Shown here piece by piece: positions 1 through 9,016 of a DNA stretch of 60,077 bases (position 1 is its first letter; every line of letters starts with the position of its first letter). Below the pieces are notes generated by a model, which was not told the DNA's origin, did not search any database, and was given only the letters and a program-made list of their open reading frames with translations. The stretch is from Deltaproteobacteria bacterium (GTDB lineage Bacteria > Bdellovibrionota_B > Oligoflexia > Oligoflexales > Bog-1112): positions 1-60,077 of the forward strand of contig JACKAG010000013.1 in assembly GCA_020635195.1 (NCBI GenBank), read 5' to 3'. A program made the translations under genes and the position numbers.

Positions 1-79
1 ATATTATATGTTGGCGGGGAATTGCTGAAGCCCCACCAGAAGCAGCTGAGGCTGAGAAAATAAGTGCAGCTGGCTAGCT

Positions 80-1243
80 TCAGCAGGCTTCAAAAACAGT
101 CGCAATTCCCTGTCCAAATCCGATACACATGGTGGCGAGCCCCAGAGATTTCTGCTTTTTCTGCATCAGATGCAGGAGGGTTGCAGAAATTCTGCTGCCA
201 GAACATCCGAGTGGATGTCCCAGGGCAATGGCTCCACCATGGAGATTCACTTTCTCATCGACATGGTCCAGAAGGTTCAGATCCTTAAGAACAGGGAGAG
301 ACTGAGCCGCAAATGCTTCATTAAGCTCAAAAATATCGATATTATCAATTGTTAAATGTGCTTTTTTCAGAGCTTTTCTGACGGCAGGAACAGGGCCATA
401 GCCCATGATCGCAGGATCAAGGCCAACAGATGCCATACTCTTTATCCGGGCAAGTGGACGAACCCCATAATCTTTTGCTCTTTCCGCAGAGCATACAATC
501 ATGCAGGATGCACCATCTGATATTGCAGAAGAGTTTCCTGCTGTTACTGTGCCATGGGCAGGATCAAAGACAGCAGGAAGCTTTGCAAGCCCTTCCAGTG
601 AGGTATCTTCACGAATGACCTCATCAAAATCAAAACGTTTCAGGTTACCTTTCTGATCATGTCCTTCTGTTGCAATAATTTCATTTTTAAAGCTTCCGGA
701 TATCGTCGCCTGATGGGCACGTTGATGTGAATAAAAAGCAAATTTATCCTGATCTTCTCGGCTTATTTTGTGTTGTCTTGCAAGAAATTCGGCTGTCAGA
801 CCCATCATCCCGGAGGCTTTGGCATAGTAGCGGCTTCCCTGTGGGTTAGGGTCTATTCCGTGAGTCATAGGGACATGGCCCATATGCTCAACACCACCGA
901 TGATAAAGAGGTCGCCTTCATCGGCCTTGATAGCCATTGCTGCTGAATGCAAAGCCTGCATCGATGATCCGCATAATCTGTTGACTGTTTGCGCCGGAAC
1001 AGAGCAGGGAATAGCTGTCTGAAGAGCTATGAATCTTGCGATATTATAGCCCTGCTCAAGGGTCTGCTGGACACAGCCCCAGATAACATCATCAACGTCT
1101 TTTGGATTGATTTTTGGATTGCGGGCCAAAATCCCATTTACCAGGTCGGCTGATATATTTTCAGCCCGGCGATTCCGGAACATGCCACCCTTAGAGCGAC
1201 CCATTGGAGTCCTCGCGGCATCGATGATGACAACATCTCTCAT
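80..1243 (-). CDS. fadA: Acetyl-CoA C-acyltransferase (3-ketoacyl-CoA thiolase) FadA
   Basis: This is the thiolase of fatty-acid beta-oxidation. It cleaves 3-ketoacyl-CoA with CoA to give acetyl-CoA and a shortened acyl-CoA, and forms the beta subunit of the FadBA complex. The 387-residue length equals that of gammaproteobacterial FadA. The N-terminal RTPMGRSKGG stretch, the nucleophilic Cys91 in NRLCGSSM, the GGVEHMGHVPM segment, NEAFAAQ, GHPLGCSG and the C-terminal Cys in CIGFGQG are all visible; the last motif is more often CIGGGQG or CIGLGQG. The start follows a GAGGAG ribosome site. It lies 42 bp downstream of fadB, so the two are almost certainly co-transcribed. Identification is firm; the substrate chain length cannot be read from the sequence. 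Confidence 0.96.
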   Translation of the reverse strand: MRDVVIIDAARTPMGRSKGGMFRNRRAENISADLVNGILARNPKINPKDVDDVIWGCVQQTLEQGYNIARFIALQTAIPCSVPAQTVNRLCGSSMQALHSAAMAIKADEGDLFIIGGVEHMGHVPMTHGIDPNPQGSRYYAKASGMMGLTAEFLARQHKISREDQDKFAFYSHQRAHQATISGSFKNEIIATEGHDQKGNLKRFDFDEVIREDTSLEGLAKLPAVFDPAHGTVTAGNSSAISDGASCMIVCSAERAKDYGVRPLARIKSMASVGLDPAIMGYGPVPAVRKALKKAHLTIDNIDIFELNEAFAAQSLPVLKDLNLLDHVDEKVNLHGGAIALGHPLGCSGSRISATLLHLMQKKQKSLGLATMCIGFGQGIATVFEAC

Positions 1244-1285
1244 AACGATCTCCTCAAATATAGCTGAGTCAGGATGTTCAGTGTT

Positions 1286-3463
1286 TTATTTTGTATTCAT
1301 CTGGTAAAAGTTTTTACCTTCTTTCGCATACTGTTTGAGAAGGGGGGCTGCTTCAAATGCATGTCCAAGATCTTTTAACGATTCGGATTTTTCTACGATA
1401 TCTTTCAGGCCACAATCATCTGCATATTTGAGAATTCCACCACGAAATGGAGGAAATCCGATTCCATAGAGAACACCAAGATCGACTTCCATTGCTGTTT
1501 TTACAATCCCTTCTTCAAGACAACGGGCACTTTCGTTTATCATGGGAATCATCATTCTTTCGATAATTTCATTATCCGAAATATCTTTTTTATTGCGGAT
1601 AACAGGAGCAAGGATCTTATGAATGTCATCGCTGAAGACTTTTTTAAGTTTTCCTTTGCGGTCCTGAGTATAGTTGTAAAAACCGCTGCTGCTTTTTTGT
1701 CCAAGTCGTCCGGCTTCATGTAGTGTATGAATCGCTGTTTTATGCTGGTATGACATTCTGTCCGGGAAGGCTTCAGCCATAACGCCTCCTCCATGGACGC
1801 AGGTATCAATTCCGACGACGTCAAGCAGATATGCAGGTCCCATCGGCCAGCCAAAAGCTTCCATTGTTTTGTCAATCTTCCGGAAGTCAACCCCATCTTC
1901 CATCAGGCTCTGAAAACCATAAAAATATGGAAATAATAATCGGTTGACAAGAAATCCTGCACAGTCATTGACAACGACAGGTGTTTTACCGATCCGGAGA
2001 GCATAGGCAACGGCTGTGCTGATCGTTTCCTCGCTGGTTTTTTCTCCACGAATAATCTCGACCAGTGGCATTCTGTGAACCGGATTAAAGAAGTGAATCC
2101 CACAGAAATTTTCCGGACGTTTTAGTTCGCGGGCAAGCCTTGTGATCGATATGGTAGACGTATTTGAAGCAATGACAGCATCTTCTGGTAGGATACCTTC
2201 CAGATCCTGATAGACAGATTTTTTGATCTTCTCGTTTTCGACAACAGCTTCAATCACCAGAGGAACTTCTGAAAATTCTGAATAATTCAGAGTTGCACTC
2301 ATAGCATTCAGAGATTCTGCCATTTTCAGAACTGTGATTTTTCCTCTTTCAACCTGCCCATTCAGCAGTCGGGATGCTTCTTTCATTCCTGCGTTTAGCG
2401 CGTCGTTGCTGATGTCTTTCATGACAGAAGGGATATGTTTTGACGCAGACTGGTAGGCGATCCCTCCTCCCATGATCCCGGCGCCGATCACAGCGACTTT
2501 CCTGATTTCTTTTCCACCTGTTGCGGTCTTTTTAGACTGTTTTTTGTTGAACTGATCAGAAAGAAATACACTTATGAGATTATGGGCGACTGGTGTGAGG
2601 GCCATTTTGATAAAGCCTTCAATTTCGACTGGAGAGGCTTCTTCACGGACCATTCCGGCAGCTTTCTGAATCCTGCTGATAGCTTCCAGTGGAGCCGGAT
2701 AATGCTTACCAGCTTTTGCCATAACATAAGCTTTTGCACTTTCAAAGGCCATGGCAGACTCAAGGGGGCTGACAAACTTTAGTGGAGATATCTTATCCTT
2801 GCGTCGGGACTGCCAATCCAGTTCACCCGCTGCCGCTCTTAGCAGAGTTTCATGGCAACTCTGGTAAAGATCCTCAGGGCTTACAACGGCATCAACAGCT
2901 CCTGTTTTCAGGGCGTCAGATGACTTATAAGTTCCTCCACCAGCAATCCATTCGATGGCGTTGTCACAACCGACAAGTCGGGGAAATCGAATCGTCCCAC
3001 CCCAGCCGGGGTAAATTCCCAGACGGGTTTCTGGCAAACCAAGGGAGGCTTTGTCACTGGCAATACGAAAAGATGTTGTCAGGGCCAGCTCCATGCCTCC
3101 TCCGAGGCAAAGGCCATTAATTGCTGTTATGGTGGGAAAGGAAAAATCTTCGATTTCACTGAAGAGACGATGGGTTTCGTTTAGCCATTTTTTGAGATTG
3201 TCTTCTCCTGAACTGAAATATCCCATAAACTCAGTAATATCAGCGCCAACGACAAAAGCTTCCTTTCGGCTTCCGATCATAAGTCCACGGATATCTTTTT
3301 TGCGTCCGGAAAGAGCGGTGACAGCTTCACGCAGATCTTTTAACATCTCCTGATCAAATTTATTGACCGATGCAGATCCATGATTAAGCCAGAGCTCCGC
3401 AATATCATCATTTCCGATCAAACACTGGATATGTTTTCCGGTAAAAACACTCTGTTCATCCAT
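1286..3463 (-). CDS. fadB: Fatty acid oxidation complex alpha subunit FadB (enoyl-CoA hydratase / 3-hydroxyacyl-CoA dehydrogenase)
   Basis: This multifunctional protein carries out hydration and NAD-dependent oxidation in beta-oxidation and channels product to FadA. Its 725 residues match the FadB length. The N-terminal crotonase domain (about 1-190) has the oxyanion-hole GADITEF segment and both catalytic glutamates, near Glu125 (GGGMELAL) and Glu145 (GLPETRLG). The dehydrogenase half starts with the Rossmann motif GAGIMGGGIA near residue 325 and has the catalytic His in GIHFFNPVHRMP. Two C-terminal helical domains follow. Its ATG has an AGGAG site at good spacing. It is the first gene of the fadBA operon, and the 650 bp upstream hold no other gene on this strand. 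No FadR-like operator was recognised there. Confidence 0.96.
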   Translation of the reverse strand: MDEQSVFTGKHIQCLIGNDDIAELWLNHGSASVNKFDQEMLKDLREAVTALSGRKKDIRGLMIGSRKEAFVVGADITEFMGYFSSGEDNLKKWLNETHRLFSEIEDFSFPTITAINGLCLGGGMELALTTSFRIASDKASLGLPETRLGIYPGWGGTIRFPRLVGCDNAIEWIAGGGTYKSSDALKTGAVDAVVSPEDLYQSCHETLLRAAAGELDWQSRRKDKISPLKFVSPLESAMAFESAKAYVMAKAGKHYPAPLEAISRIQKAAGMVREEASPVEIEGFIKMALTPVAHNLISVFLSDQFNKKQSKKTATGGKEIRKVAVIGAGIMGGGIAYQSASKHIPSVMKDISNDALNAGMKEASRLLNGQVERGKITVLKMAESLNAMSATLNYSEFSEVPLVIEAVVENEKIKKSVYQDLEGILPEDAVIASNTSTISITRLARELKRPENFCGIHFFNPVHRMPLVEIIRGEKTSEETISTAVAYALRIGKTPVVVNDCAGFLVNRLLFPYFYGFQSLMEDGVDFRKIDKTMEAFGWPMGPAYLLDVVGIDTCVHGGGVMAEAFPDRMSYQHKTAIHTLHEAGRLGQKSSSGFYNYTQDRKGKLKKVFSDDIHKILAPVIRNKKDISDNEIIERMMIPMINESARCLEEGIVKTAMEVDLGVLYGIGFPPFRGGILKYADDCGLKDIVEKSESLKDLGHAFEAAPLLKQYAKEGKNFYQMNTK

Positions 3464-3949
3464 AAAATTTCTCCTGTCTTCTGGAAATTCGTTTCATGAT
3501 ATTCCATGTTCCGAACCCGTTATATGTAACATGCTTTGGCCGTGATAAGCTTCTGAATTTTTAAAAGCTAAACTGCGTCTGTTGCTTTGATTGATCAGAT
3601 GATCTTAGCTCCATCTCACGGAAAAACAGTGTGTGTATCGATGATGGATCTCTCTTTTCAGTTATGTATTATGTGACCGGATCGGACAGAAAGAAATGCA
3701 GAAGAGAGATTGAAAACAGCTTTTGATCGTCAGACATTTTATGTGCCGATGACCATAAGCTCCCGATCCTGTGGGAGCTGGCATCAGGATATCTGGAACC
3801 TTACGCTTCGGATAATTGAGGTGGAGTTTTTGGCTGTTCTCTGGCGTTTGACAGAAGGGAGTGGCTGTGTCAAGCATCGGGTTATGAGGCATAACCTGCA
3901 GGTTTTTCTCTTCTGTCTCAATGTATTATGATGATTGTAATAAAAAGAA

Positions 3950-3978
3950 CTGACTTGGTTGGAAGAGTCTGTTAGAAT
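3950..3978 (+). promoter_or_regulatory. Putative sigma70-type promoter for the 4121 gene
   Basis: CTGACT at 3950-3955 and TAGAAT at 3973-3978 are separated by 17 bp and fit the TTGACA/TATAAT consensus at 4 and 5 of 6 positions. Transcription would start near 3985 and leave a leader of roughly 135 nt before the ATG at 4121. This is prediction from consensus match only. Confidence 0.5.
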
Positions 3979-4030
3979 GCGTCCGTTTAATTTGAGTACT
4001 TCAGATAGACTCCCCCATGTAAGTTTTGAA

Positions 4031-4058
4031 TGGCAGAGCCAGATTCAGCTCTCTGCCA
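4031..4058 (+). promoter_or_regulatory. Leader hairpin upstream of the 4121 gene
   Basis: TGGCAGAG at 4031-4038 pairs perfectly with CTCTGCCA at 4051-4058 around a 12-nt loop. A second short stem (CAGACC with GGTCTG) could form just downstream and shares bases with the first, so the two would compete. There is no U-tract, so it is not a simple terminator. I do not recognise a known riboswitch class. Confidence 0.35.
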
Positions 4059-4120
4059 GACCCCGGTGATGACGAAACAGGTCTGAGGAACCTTATTGTC
4101 TGAAAAAGGAGGACCAGCGG

Positions 4121-4900
4121 ATGCAACTGTCGGGTACCGGAAAAAAGGATCACCTGGTACTGAGGAAATCCAGCGTCAGGTATGTTCTGACTGTTGTTGG
4201 CCTGATTGTTTGTTGCAGCTTATCTTTCTGGTGGGGAGGGAGTAATCAGGCTCCGGAAGCCGGAACAGTCTTGTTGACAGAAAATCTACGGAACTTTCCT
4301 CACGCTGTATGCCAGAAATTGTGGAAGGTTGATTTTGCAGATTCGCCACAATGGTCGTTTAATAGTGGTAACCGTGAAAAACAGCAGGAATTTCAGGTTT
4401 TATTCCGGAAGTTTGGGCTCGAAACAACTGCGTTTACCAATCTTGATATCAGAGAAATTGAAGCGAGTCACGATCAGGTTGTGATTCATAAAGCGAGCTC
4501 TATCGAACAGGACTGGGTTCTGGTGGAAGATTCTGCCCTTGATGTCGCGGGTGAGAACATTGGTATCAATATCCGATGGAATCTTCATAGATTGCCTGAA
4601 TGGATCGGCAGGAGGGCAGTTTATACTGCTAAGCTGGCTCATAAAGTTGGTGAAGTCGTATATGTGTATACAGGTGTTGTTTCTGGCAGGATTGTGGAGC
4701 CTCGGGGAGATGTCAGGCCCGGGGCTGAATTTGACCCGTATTTCCTTCCGGATCAAAGTGACAAAACCCTTGCCGAAGGTGCTGATGATACTTTCTCACC
4801 CAGGGCAATTGCCATGAAAAAACTGGTCAGAGGTCAGGTTGATGCATGTTCCCGCCTTATTACGGTCTGGGATGGAGCCTGGCAAAATGAGCAAAAATGA
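4121..4900 (+). CDS. Membrane-anchored protein of unknown function
   Basis: The protein has 259 residues. The ATG follows a strong AAGGAGG site. Residues about 18-42 form one hydrophobic segment after a basic N-terminus, predicting an inner-membrane anchor or uncleaved signal, with about 215 residues outside the cytoplasm. The exported part is mixed alpha/beta in character with no recognised domain. It is followed after 125 bp by the large TPR gene and the TPR lipoprotein on the same strand, so it may belong to the same envelope system. The function is unknown. Confidence 0.8.
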   Translation: MQLSGTGKKDHLVLRKSSVRYVLTVVGLIVCCSLSFWWGGSNQAPEAGTVLLTENLRNFPHAVCQKLWKVDFADSPQWSFNSGNREKQQEFQVLFRKFGLETTAFTNLDIREIEASHDQVVIHKASSIEQDWVLVEDSALDVAGENIGINIRWNLHRLPEWIGRRAVYTAKLAHKVGEVVYVYTGVVSGRIVEPRGDVRPGAEFDPYFLPDQSDKTLAEGADDTFSPRAIAMKKLVRGQVDACSRLITVWDGAWQNEQK

Positions 4901-5025
4901 TCTGATCCTGTTTCTGCCATCATAAAGCTGACCAGGAAAATCTCTCCTGTTCATTTCTTCCTCTCCGGACCGATGCCCTTTTCAGAAGAATCATAGAGTT
5001 TTGATTTCTGAGGAAGGGGGCTTGA

Positions 5026-8000
5026 TTGAAAGGGTTGTTTCCGGCTTTATGTCCGCGATTGCGGGTGCTATGCCTTCTGTTCCTGTGTTCTGATATCTGT
5101 CTGCCACTTCTCTTTCTATCACAGGAGTATGGGCGGGCATGGGGCGCCGATGCTTATGATCCTCCATCGGCCCTAAGCTCTTTGCCTCCACGGGCAGATT
5201 TTTATCCTCTGATTGCACTTGTTTTTCGTGATCCACAGCTGCTTCAGCGTCATCATGGGCTGGAGTCTCTTTCAGCATTGCGTCATCAGCTTGTGTTAAG
5301 CAGGAAACTTCTGGATAAAGAGGCGCTGGGAACAGCGATTCTGGAATACCGCCAAAAGGAATATTTGTCGCTTTTACTTCGTCTCTCCTGGTACTGGACC
5401 GATACTCTGATGAGTCAGGAAGGTCTTCCGGATAGTGATGTCCGTAACATGCGGGGCGAAATCACAGGATATCACCGTCAAATCAGATCGTTTGGCAGAA
5501 AGGTTTATCGAGCTTCCGGTAACCAAGAGCTGAAGCATTGGGTCAAATTTCAGGTAGCACTGACAGATTTTCTGTATCCGGACAGAAGGAAACAGGCTGT
5601 TCGCTGGTTACAGGAGCTGGATCAAAATCAGCTGACAGATTCCAGGCGCCAGTTGACTCAGCTTGCCTCTGCTCTTCTGGACAGTACTTCGGAGCGTAAT
5701 ATGCCAAGGGAGCAGGCAATAAAGGCTCTCAGATACTGGCAGCAGCGATTTTCCGGCAACCAGTCTTTGATTACGCATCTGGCAATCAGCAAGCTGTTGG
5801 CAGATCAGTCTGACTCTGCTTTTAGTCAGAAGGAGCGTCAGGAGTTTATGGGGCGCCTGAAGTATGTTTCCAGTCTTTGTGGGCAGCTGACTGATGGCTG
5901 GAGGGCAGAGCTGCTTAATTTTTCAGTCGGGTTGTGGCTTCAGGTTGCCGGAAAAGAGCCGGACTGGGGGAATCCTCCGTTTCGTCTTAGCTGTTATCAG
6001 AATCTGAAGGCGATGGGAGCTCTCAGAGAGAGGATTGCGCTTCAGCTATGGCGGCAGGGGAATCTTGTCTCTGCAAGAACGATCTATCAGGATTTGTTTG
6101 ATTCTGCGGTGACTTCTTCTGAAAAAGCTCATTTTGGAGAAAGGGTCCTCGATCTTTATCAGCTTCTTTACAGGCAGTCCGGAGATCCTTTTCCATATCA
6201 ACAGGCTCTGAAGAAAATTGCGATTCAGTCAGGGAGTGAGCGTTTTTTTCGTGTAAAGGTTCTTAATCTCCATTTTCATCTTGTTATGGGGGAAATCCGG
6301 GCAGCTATTGAGCGCCAGCAAAAAGGTGATGTGTCCCGAATCCGGGAGCTGATGTCTGCGTATCTTCAGGGCCAGGGCCAGGGCCAGGGCCAGGGCCAGG
6401 GCCAGGAGGACTTTCGTGTCCGCGAACTTCAGGAGCTCCTTGCCAGGCTTTACATGAAGAGACAGTATTACAAACAGGCAGTCCGGATTTATGCTCATCT
6501 TTATCGAACTTCAGAGGCTACGGATCGACGAAAATATCTGATGTTACAGATTGCAGCCCAATCTTTACTTGCACACTGGAATCACAAGAATCCATGGGAA
6601 ATGCAATCTGGTAAGGAACTTGCTCCGGAAAGAGAATCGTTGTTACGTCTCTTTTATGCCCTGAGGCAGCATGATAAGAGCCAGAAATGGGATATCTCCG
6701 GAAATATAGGCATGCTTGAACTACTGCTGAACCGACAGCCAAAAGCTGAGATCGTCTGGCTGAATGCAATCCGGGAGTTTCCGGATAAACCAGATGCAGC
6801 GAGGGCTTTGGGATATTTACTGACGTTATCTGAAAAGTCCGGAAGATGGCCTCATGTGGAAGAACTGATTTATCTTGCTCAGAACCGTTCTGTCGTTCCG
6901 GAGTTTCAGGGACATAAGCTACCATTGCGCGAGACTCTGGAGAGAGCTTTATATCAGGTCAGTATACATCTCCGTAAACAGGGAAAACATCAGGATGCCG
7001 TGTCAAAATTACTGACTCTTGTCAGTGCTTATGATGCGTCCAGTCAGTATCCGGAATACCTCTATTTGCTTTCTGATAGTTACAGGAGAATGGGATCGTA
7101 TGATGAGAGCCTTAGCAGTCTTGAACAGATTTTATCTCTTCCTCCTGTGGTCAGATGGTATCGGGAAGCTCTTCTGGCCTCTGCGAAACACTATATTGGA
7201 CTGGCAGAAATGGAGACTGCATTACAGCGATATCAAAAGTATCTTGAGCTGTTCCCTGGTGATGAGCAGGTGCATCAGATCCGGCTGCATATATCAGAGA
7301 TTATGAGTGGGATGTCGAAATACAGCGAATCCTATGCTGTTCTGCAAGAGGTTGATCCGCTCAGATTAAGTGCAGAGGATCTTCTTTTTATGAAAGAGAA
7401 GAGCTATGATCTTGCAAAGAAAATTTTTAGTGGAAAGGATCTGAATCAGATTGCTTCCGGAGTCCTTCATGACCCGGTCAGTCCGTTATTAATGAAGGCG
7501 GATGCCTCCCGACTTTTATCTCGTCAGGCTTATGGTGAAAGAAGTCTTCCTGATCTTGCTCAGATCGCTGCTTTGCTGAGGAGCTCCGGATCTTCAGTTT
7601 TAATCCGGGACGCCCTGGATTACGTGAAACTCTTGCAGACCCATCTGAAGACTGAAATCATCATGGAGCCTTTCCAGGGCATCCTGAGTAAAAACGTGGA
7701 GCAGATCCCGGCATTTTTAAACCGGGTCTATCATCAGGTTTCTTCAGATTACCGGGAATTGTGTCATGACCCTTCCCTGTCTTCCTGTGTTCCGGCTCAG
7801 CAATCACTAATGGCTTTTAATCATCGTATGGTTGAGCTGCTGGATGGACTGACCGTTGGAAAAGCGGTGATGGAGGATGCTGCTTTCCGGGCTTTTCAGC
7901 AGGAGAAAGAGGGTCTGAAAGTCGTTCTGCTGGATGACCGTCCTTTGATCATGAAGGAGAGTCGTCAGTTTCTCGCCCTGGGACATACAGATCCGGAGGT

Positions 8001-8133
8001 GACCAGGAAGACACTCTGGCTTCTGGAAAAGGACTGGAATTTCAAAGATGAGGCGGAAGCGGCTTCCGGATTTATGCAGATCACAAGAGATTATATAAGG
8101 GAGGGGCGCAAAGATGCAGGAAAAGCACTGTGA
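5026..8133 (+). CDS. Very large exported TPR-repeat protein
   Basis: The protein has 1035 residues and starts at a TTG codon behind a GAGGAAGGGGG ribosome site. The N-terminus has a basic-hydrophobic export signal (about residues 10-32). Most of the chain is helical with TPR-like A/B helix pairs; the clearest lie around 480-560 and 640-760 (for example ALQRYQKYLELFPGDEQ). A low-complexity (Gln-Gly)6 linker sits near residue 448-460 and is encoded by a hexamer DNA repeat. The stop overlaps the next gene by 20 bp, so translation is probably coupled. A large TPR protein paired with a TPR lipoprotein recalls scaffolds such as the Glt gliding/envelope machinery of Myxococcus, but I have only architecture to support that. 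Confidence 0.85.
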   Translation: MKGLFPALCPRLRVLCLLFLCSDICLPLLFLSQEYGRAWGADAYDPPSALSSLPPRADFYPLIALVFRDPQLLQRHHGLESLSALRHQLVLSRKLLDKEALGTAILEYRQKEYLSLLLRLSWYWTDTLMSQEGLPDSDVRNMRGEITGYHRQIRSFGRKVYRASGNQELKHWVKFQVALTDFLYPDRRKQAVRWLQELDQNQLTDSRRQLTQLASALLDSTSERNMPREQAIKALRYWQQRFSGNQSLITHLAISKLLADQSDSAFSQKERQEFMGRLKYVSSLCGQLTDGWRAELLNFSVGLWLQVAGKEPDWGNPPFRLSCYQNLKAMGALRERIALQLWRQGNLVSARTIYQDLFDSAVTSSEKAHFGERVLDLYQLLYRQSGDPFPYQQALKKIAIQSGSERFFRVKVLNLHFHLVMGEIRAAIERQQKGDVSRIRELMSAYLQGQGQGQGQGQGQEDFRVRELQELLARLYMKRQYYKQAVRIYAHLYRTSEATDRRKYLMLQIAAQSLLAHWNHKNPWEMQSGKELAPERESLLRLFYALRQHDKSQKWDISGNIGMLELLLNRQPKAEIVWLNAIREFPDKPDAARALGYLLTLSEKSGRWPHVEELIYLAQNRSVVPEFQGHKLPLRETLERALYQVSIHLRKQGKHQDAVSKLLTLVSAYDASSQYPEYLYLLSDSYRRMGSYDESLSSLEQILSLPPVVRWYREALLASAKHYIGLAEMETALQRYQKYLELFPGDEQVHQIRLHISEIMSGMSKYSESYAVLQEVDPLRLSAEDLLFMKEKSYDLAKKIFSGKDLNQIASGVLHDPVSPLLMKADASRLLSRQAYGERSLPDLAQIAALLRSSGSSVLIRDALDYVKLLQTHLKTEIIMEPFQGILSKNVEQIPAFLNRVYHQVSSDYRELCHDPSLSSCVPAQQSLMAFNHRMVELLDGLTVGKAVMEDAAFRAFQQEKEGLKVVLLDDRPLIMKESRQFLALGHTDPEVTRKTLWLLEKDWNFKDEAEAASGFMQITRDYIREGRKDAGKAL
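6367..6405 (+). repeat. Hexanucleotide tandem repeat (CAGGGC)6 inside the TPR gene
   Basis: Six perfect CAGGGC units followed by a partial CAG encode alternating Gln-Gly. The unit length is a multiple of three, so gain or loss of copies would lengthen or shorten the linker without a frameshift. Perfect identity between units suggests recent slippage rather than old selection on protein sequence. Confidence 0.95.
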
Positions 8134-9016
8134 ATGGATATATGCTGTGATCCTGTTGTTTCTTTTCTCTCTGATGTCAGGTTGTGTTTTCAGAGGGGCA
8201 GAAAAGCAGGCCGCTGTTGCGGATGGTTTTCTGATTCAGCCTCATATGACGAGCTCTCTTGCAGGCCACTCTGAAATCTGGCTTAGTGACATCAGAGCAG
8301 AAGATCCGGCTCTGGTGACGGTGCTGGAACATATGGAAACGCGTGACTGGTCTGCGGCGATTACAGGCACAAAGCAGCTTCTGAAGAAGCGGCCTTTTGA
8401 CAAGGACTGCTTTCTGGTTCTGGCAACAGCGTATGCAGCTCAGGGGCTTTGGGATCAGGCAAGGTTTTATGCCAGACTGATTCTTCAGGCTGAGCCGGAC
8501 CATGTTGCAGCCACGAATATCATGGGGCTTTATCGCCTGAATGAGGCAGACAGTTCATATGATTACGAAAGGTCAGCTCGCTGGTTTCTGGAATCTTTCA
8601 AAGCCTCTTCCGGAGAAATCGCTTCGGGGCTTAATCTTGGTTATCTTTACCTGAATCTTGGCTCTCATCAGAAAGCTCTGAATATTTTTGAAACAGTGCA
8701 TGAACGTTGTCAGGGTTGCAGTGTTGCGGCTCTGGGTCTTGGGATTGCCATGCGACGATCTGGCCAGATCCGGCAGGCGAAAAGGCTGCTGGAAGATCTT
8801 GTTTCCCGGTCTCCGGAGACGATGGCTGCCTGGTATCAGCTTGCTCTGATCATGCGGAACAATGAAAAAGACTACAAAGCTTCATCCGGATATCTGAGGC
8901 ACATTCTGGATCAGCCGAAGCTACGTGATGTGGCTCTGCTGGAAAAGGCGAAAGCTCTGCTGGAAGCTAATCAGGCTCCGACACCACCCTGTTGTATATC
9001 ATCAGCAAGGGGTTGA
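8114..9016 (+). CDS. TPR-repeat lipoprotein
   Basis: This 300-residue protein has a lipoprotein signal: a hydrophobic stretch followed by LMSGC, with Cys24 as the lipidation site. TPR-like repeats run from about residue 75 to 270 (EHMETRDWSAAITG, AYAAQGLWDQARFYARL, LYLNLGSHQKALNIFE). The ATG lies behind GGGAGGGG inside the end of the preceding large TPR gene, which predicts translational coupling and a shared complex at the envelope. Its last 46 bp overlap the end of the convergent gmhA-like gene, which is unusual. The partner and function are unknown. Confidence 0.85.
   Translation: MQEKHCEWIYAVILLFLFSLMSGCVFRGAEKQAAVADGFLIQPHMTSSLAGHSEIWLSDIRAEDPALVTVLEHMETRDWSAAITGTKQLLKKRPFDKDCFLVLATAYAAQGLWDQARFYARLILQAEPDHVAATNIMGLYRLNEADSSYDYERSARWFLESFKASSGEIASGLNLGYLYLNLGSHQKALNIFETVHERCQGCSVAALGLGIAMRRSGQIRQAKRLLEDLVSRSPETMAAWYQLALIMRNNEKDYKASSGYLRHILDQPKLRDVALLEKAKALLEANQAPTPPCCISSARG

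Larger units (their letters stand above)
3464..4120. other. Intergenic region between the divergent fadBA and the 4121 gene
   Basis: This 657-bp stretch has no convincing gene on either strand. Short open frames here lack ribosome sites and have no coding-like composition. The right end holds a good sigma70-type promoter and a leader hairpin, annotated separately. The fadBA promoter must lie in the left part, but I found no clear -35/-10 pair for it. No tRNA, repeat or mobile-element remnant was seen. Confidence 0.6.

Noticed and set aside
1..79. A GGGG/CCCC inverted repeat after fadA as a terminator
   Set aside because: The stem is short with a mismatch and there is no U-tract on the fadA side. 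The evidence is insufficient.
3710..3931. A 73-codon plus-strand frame in the fadB upstream gap
   Set aside because: There is no ribosome site, the composition is not protein-like, and an equally long frame lies opposite it. It was treated as non-coding.
6229..6498. An antisense frame with a Leu-Ala repeat opposite the TPR gene
   Set aside because: The repeat is the complement of the Gln-Gly hexamer tract, and the frame has no start signals of its own.
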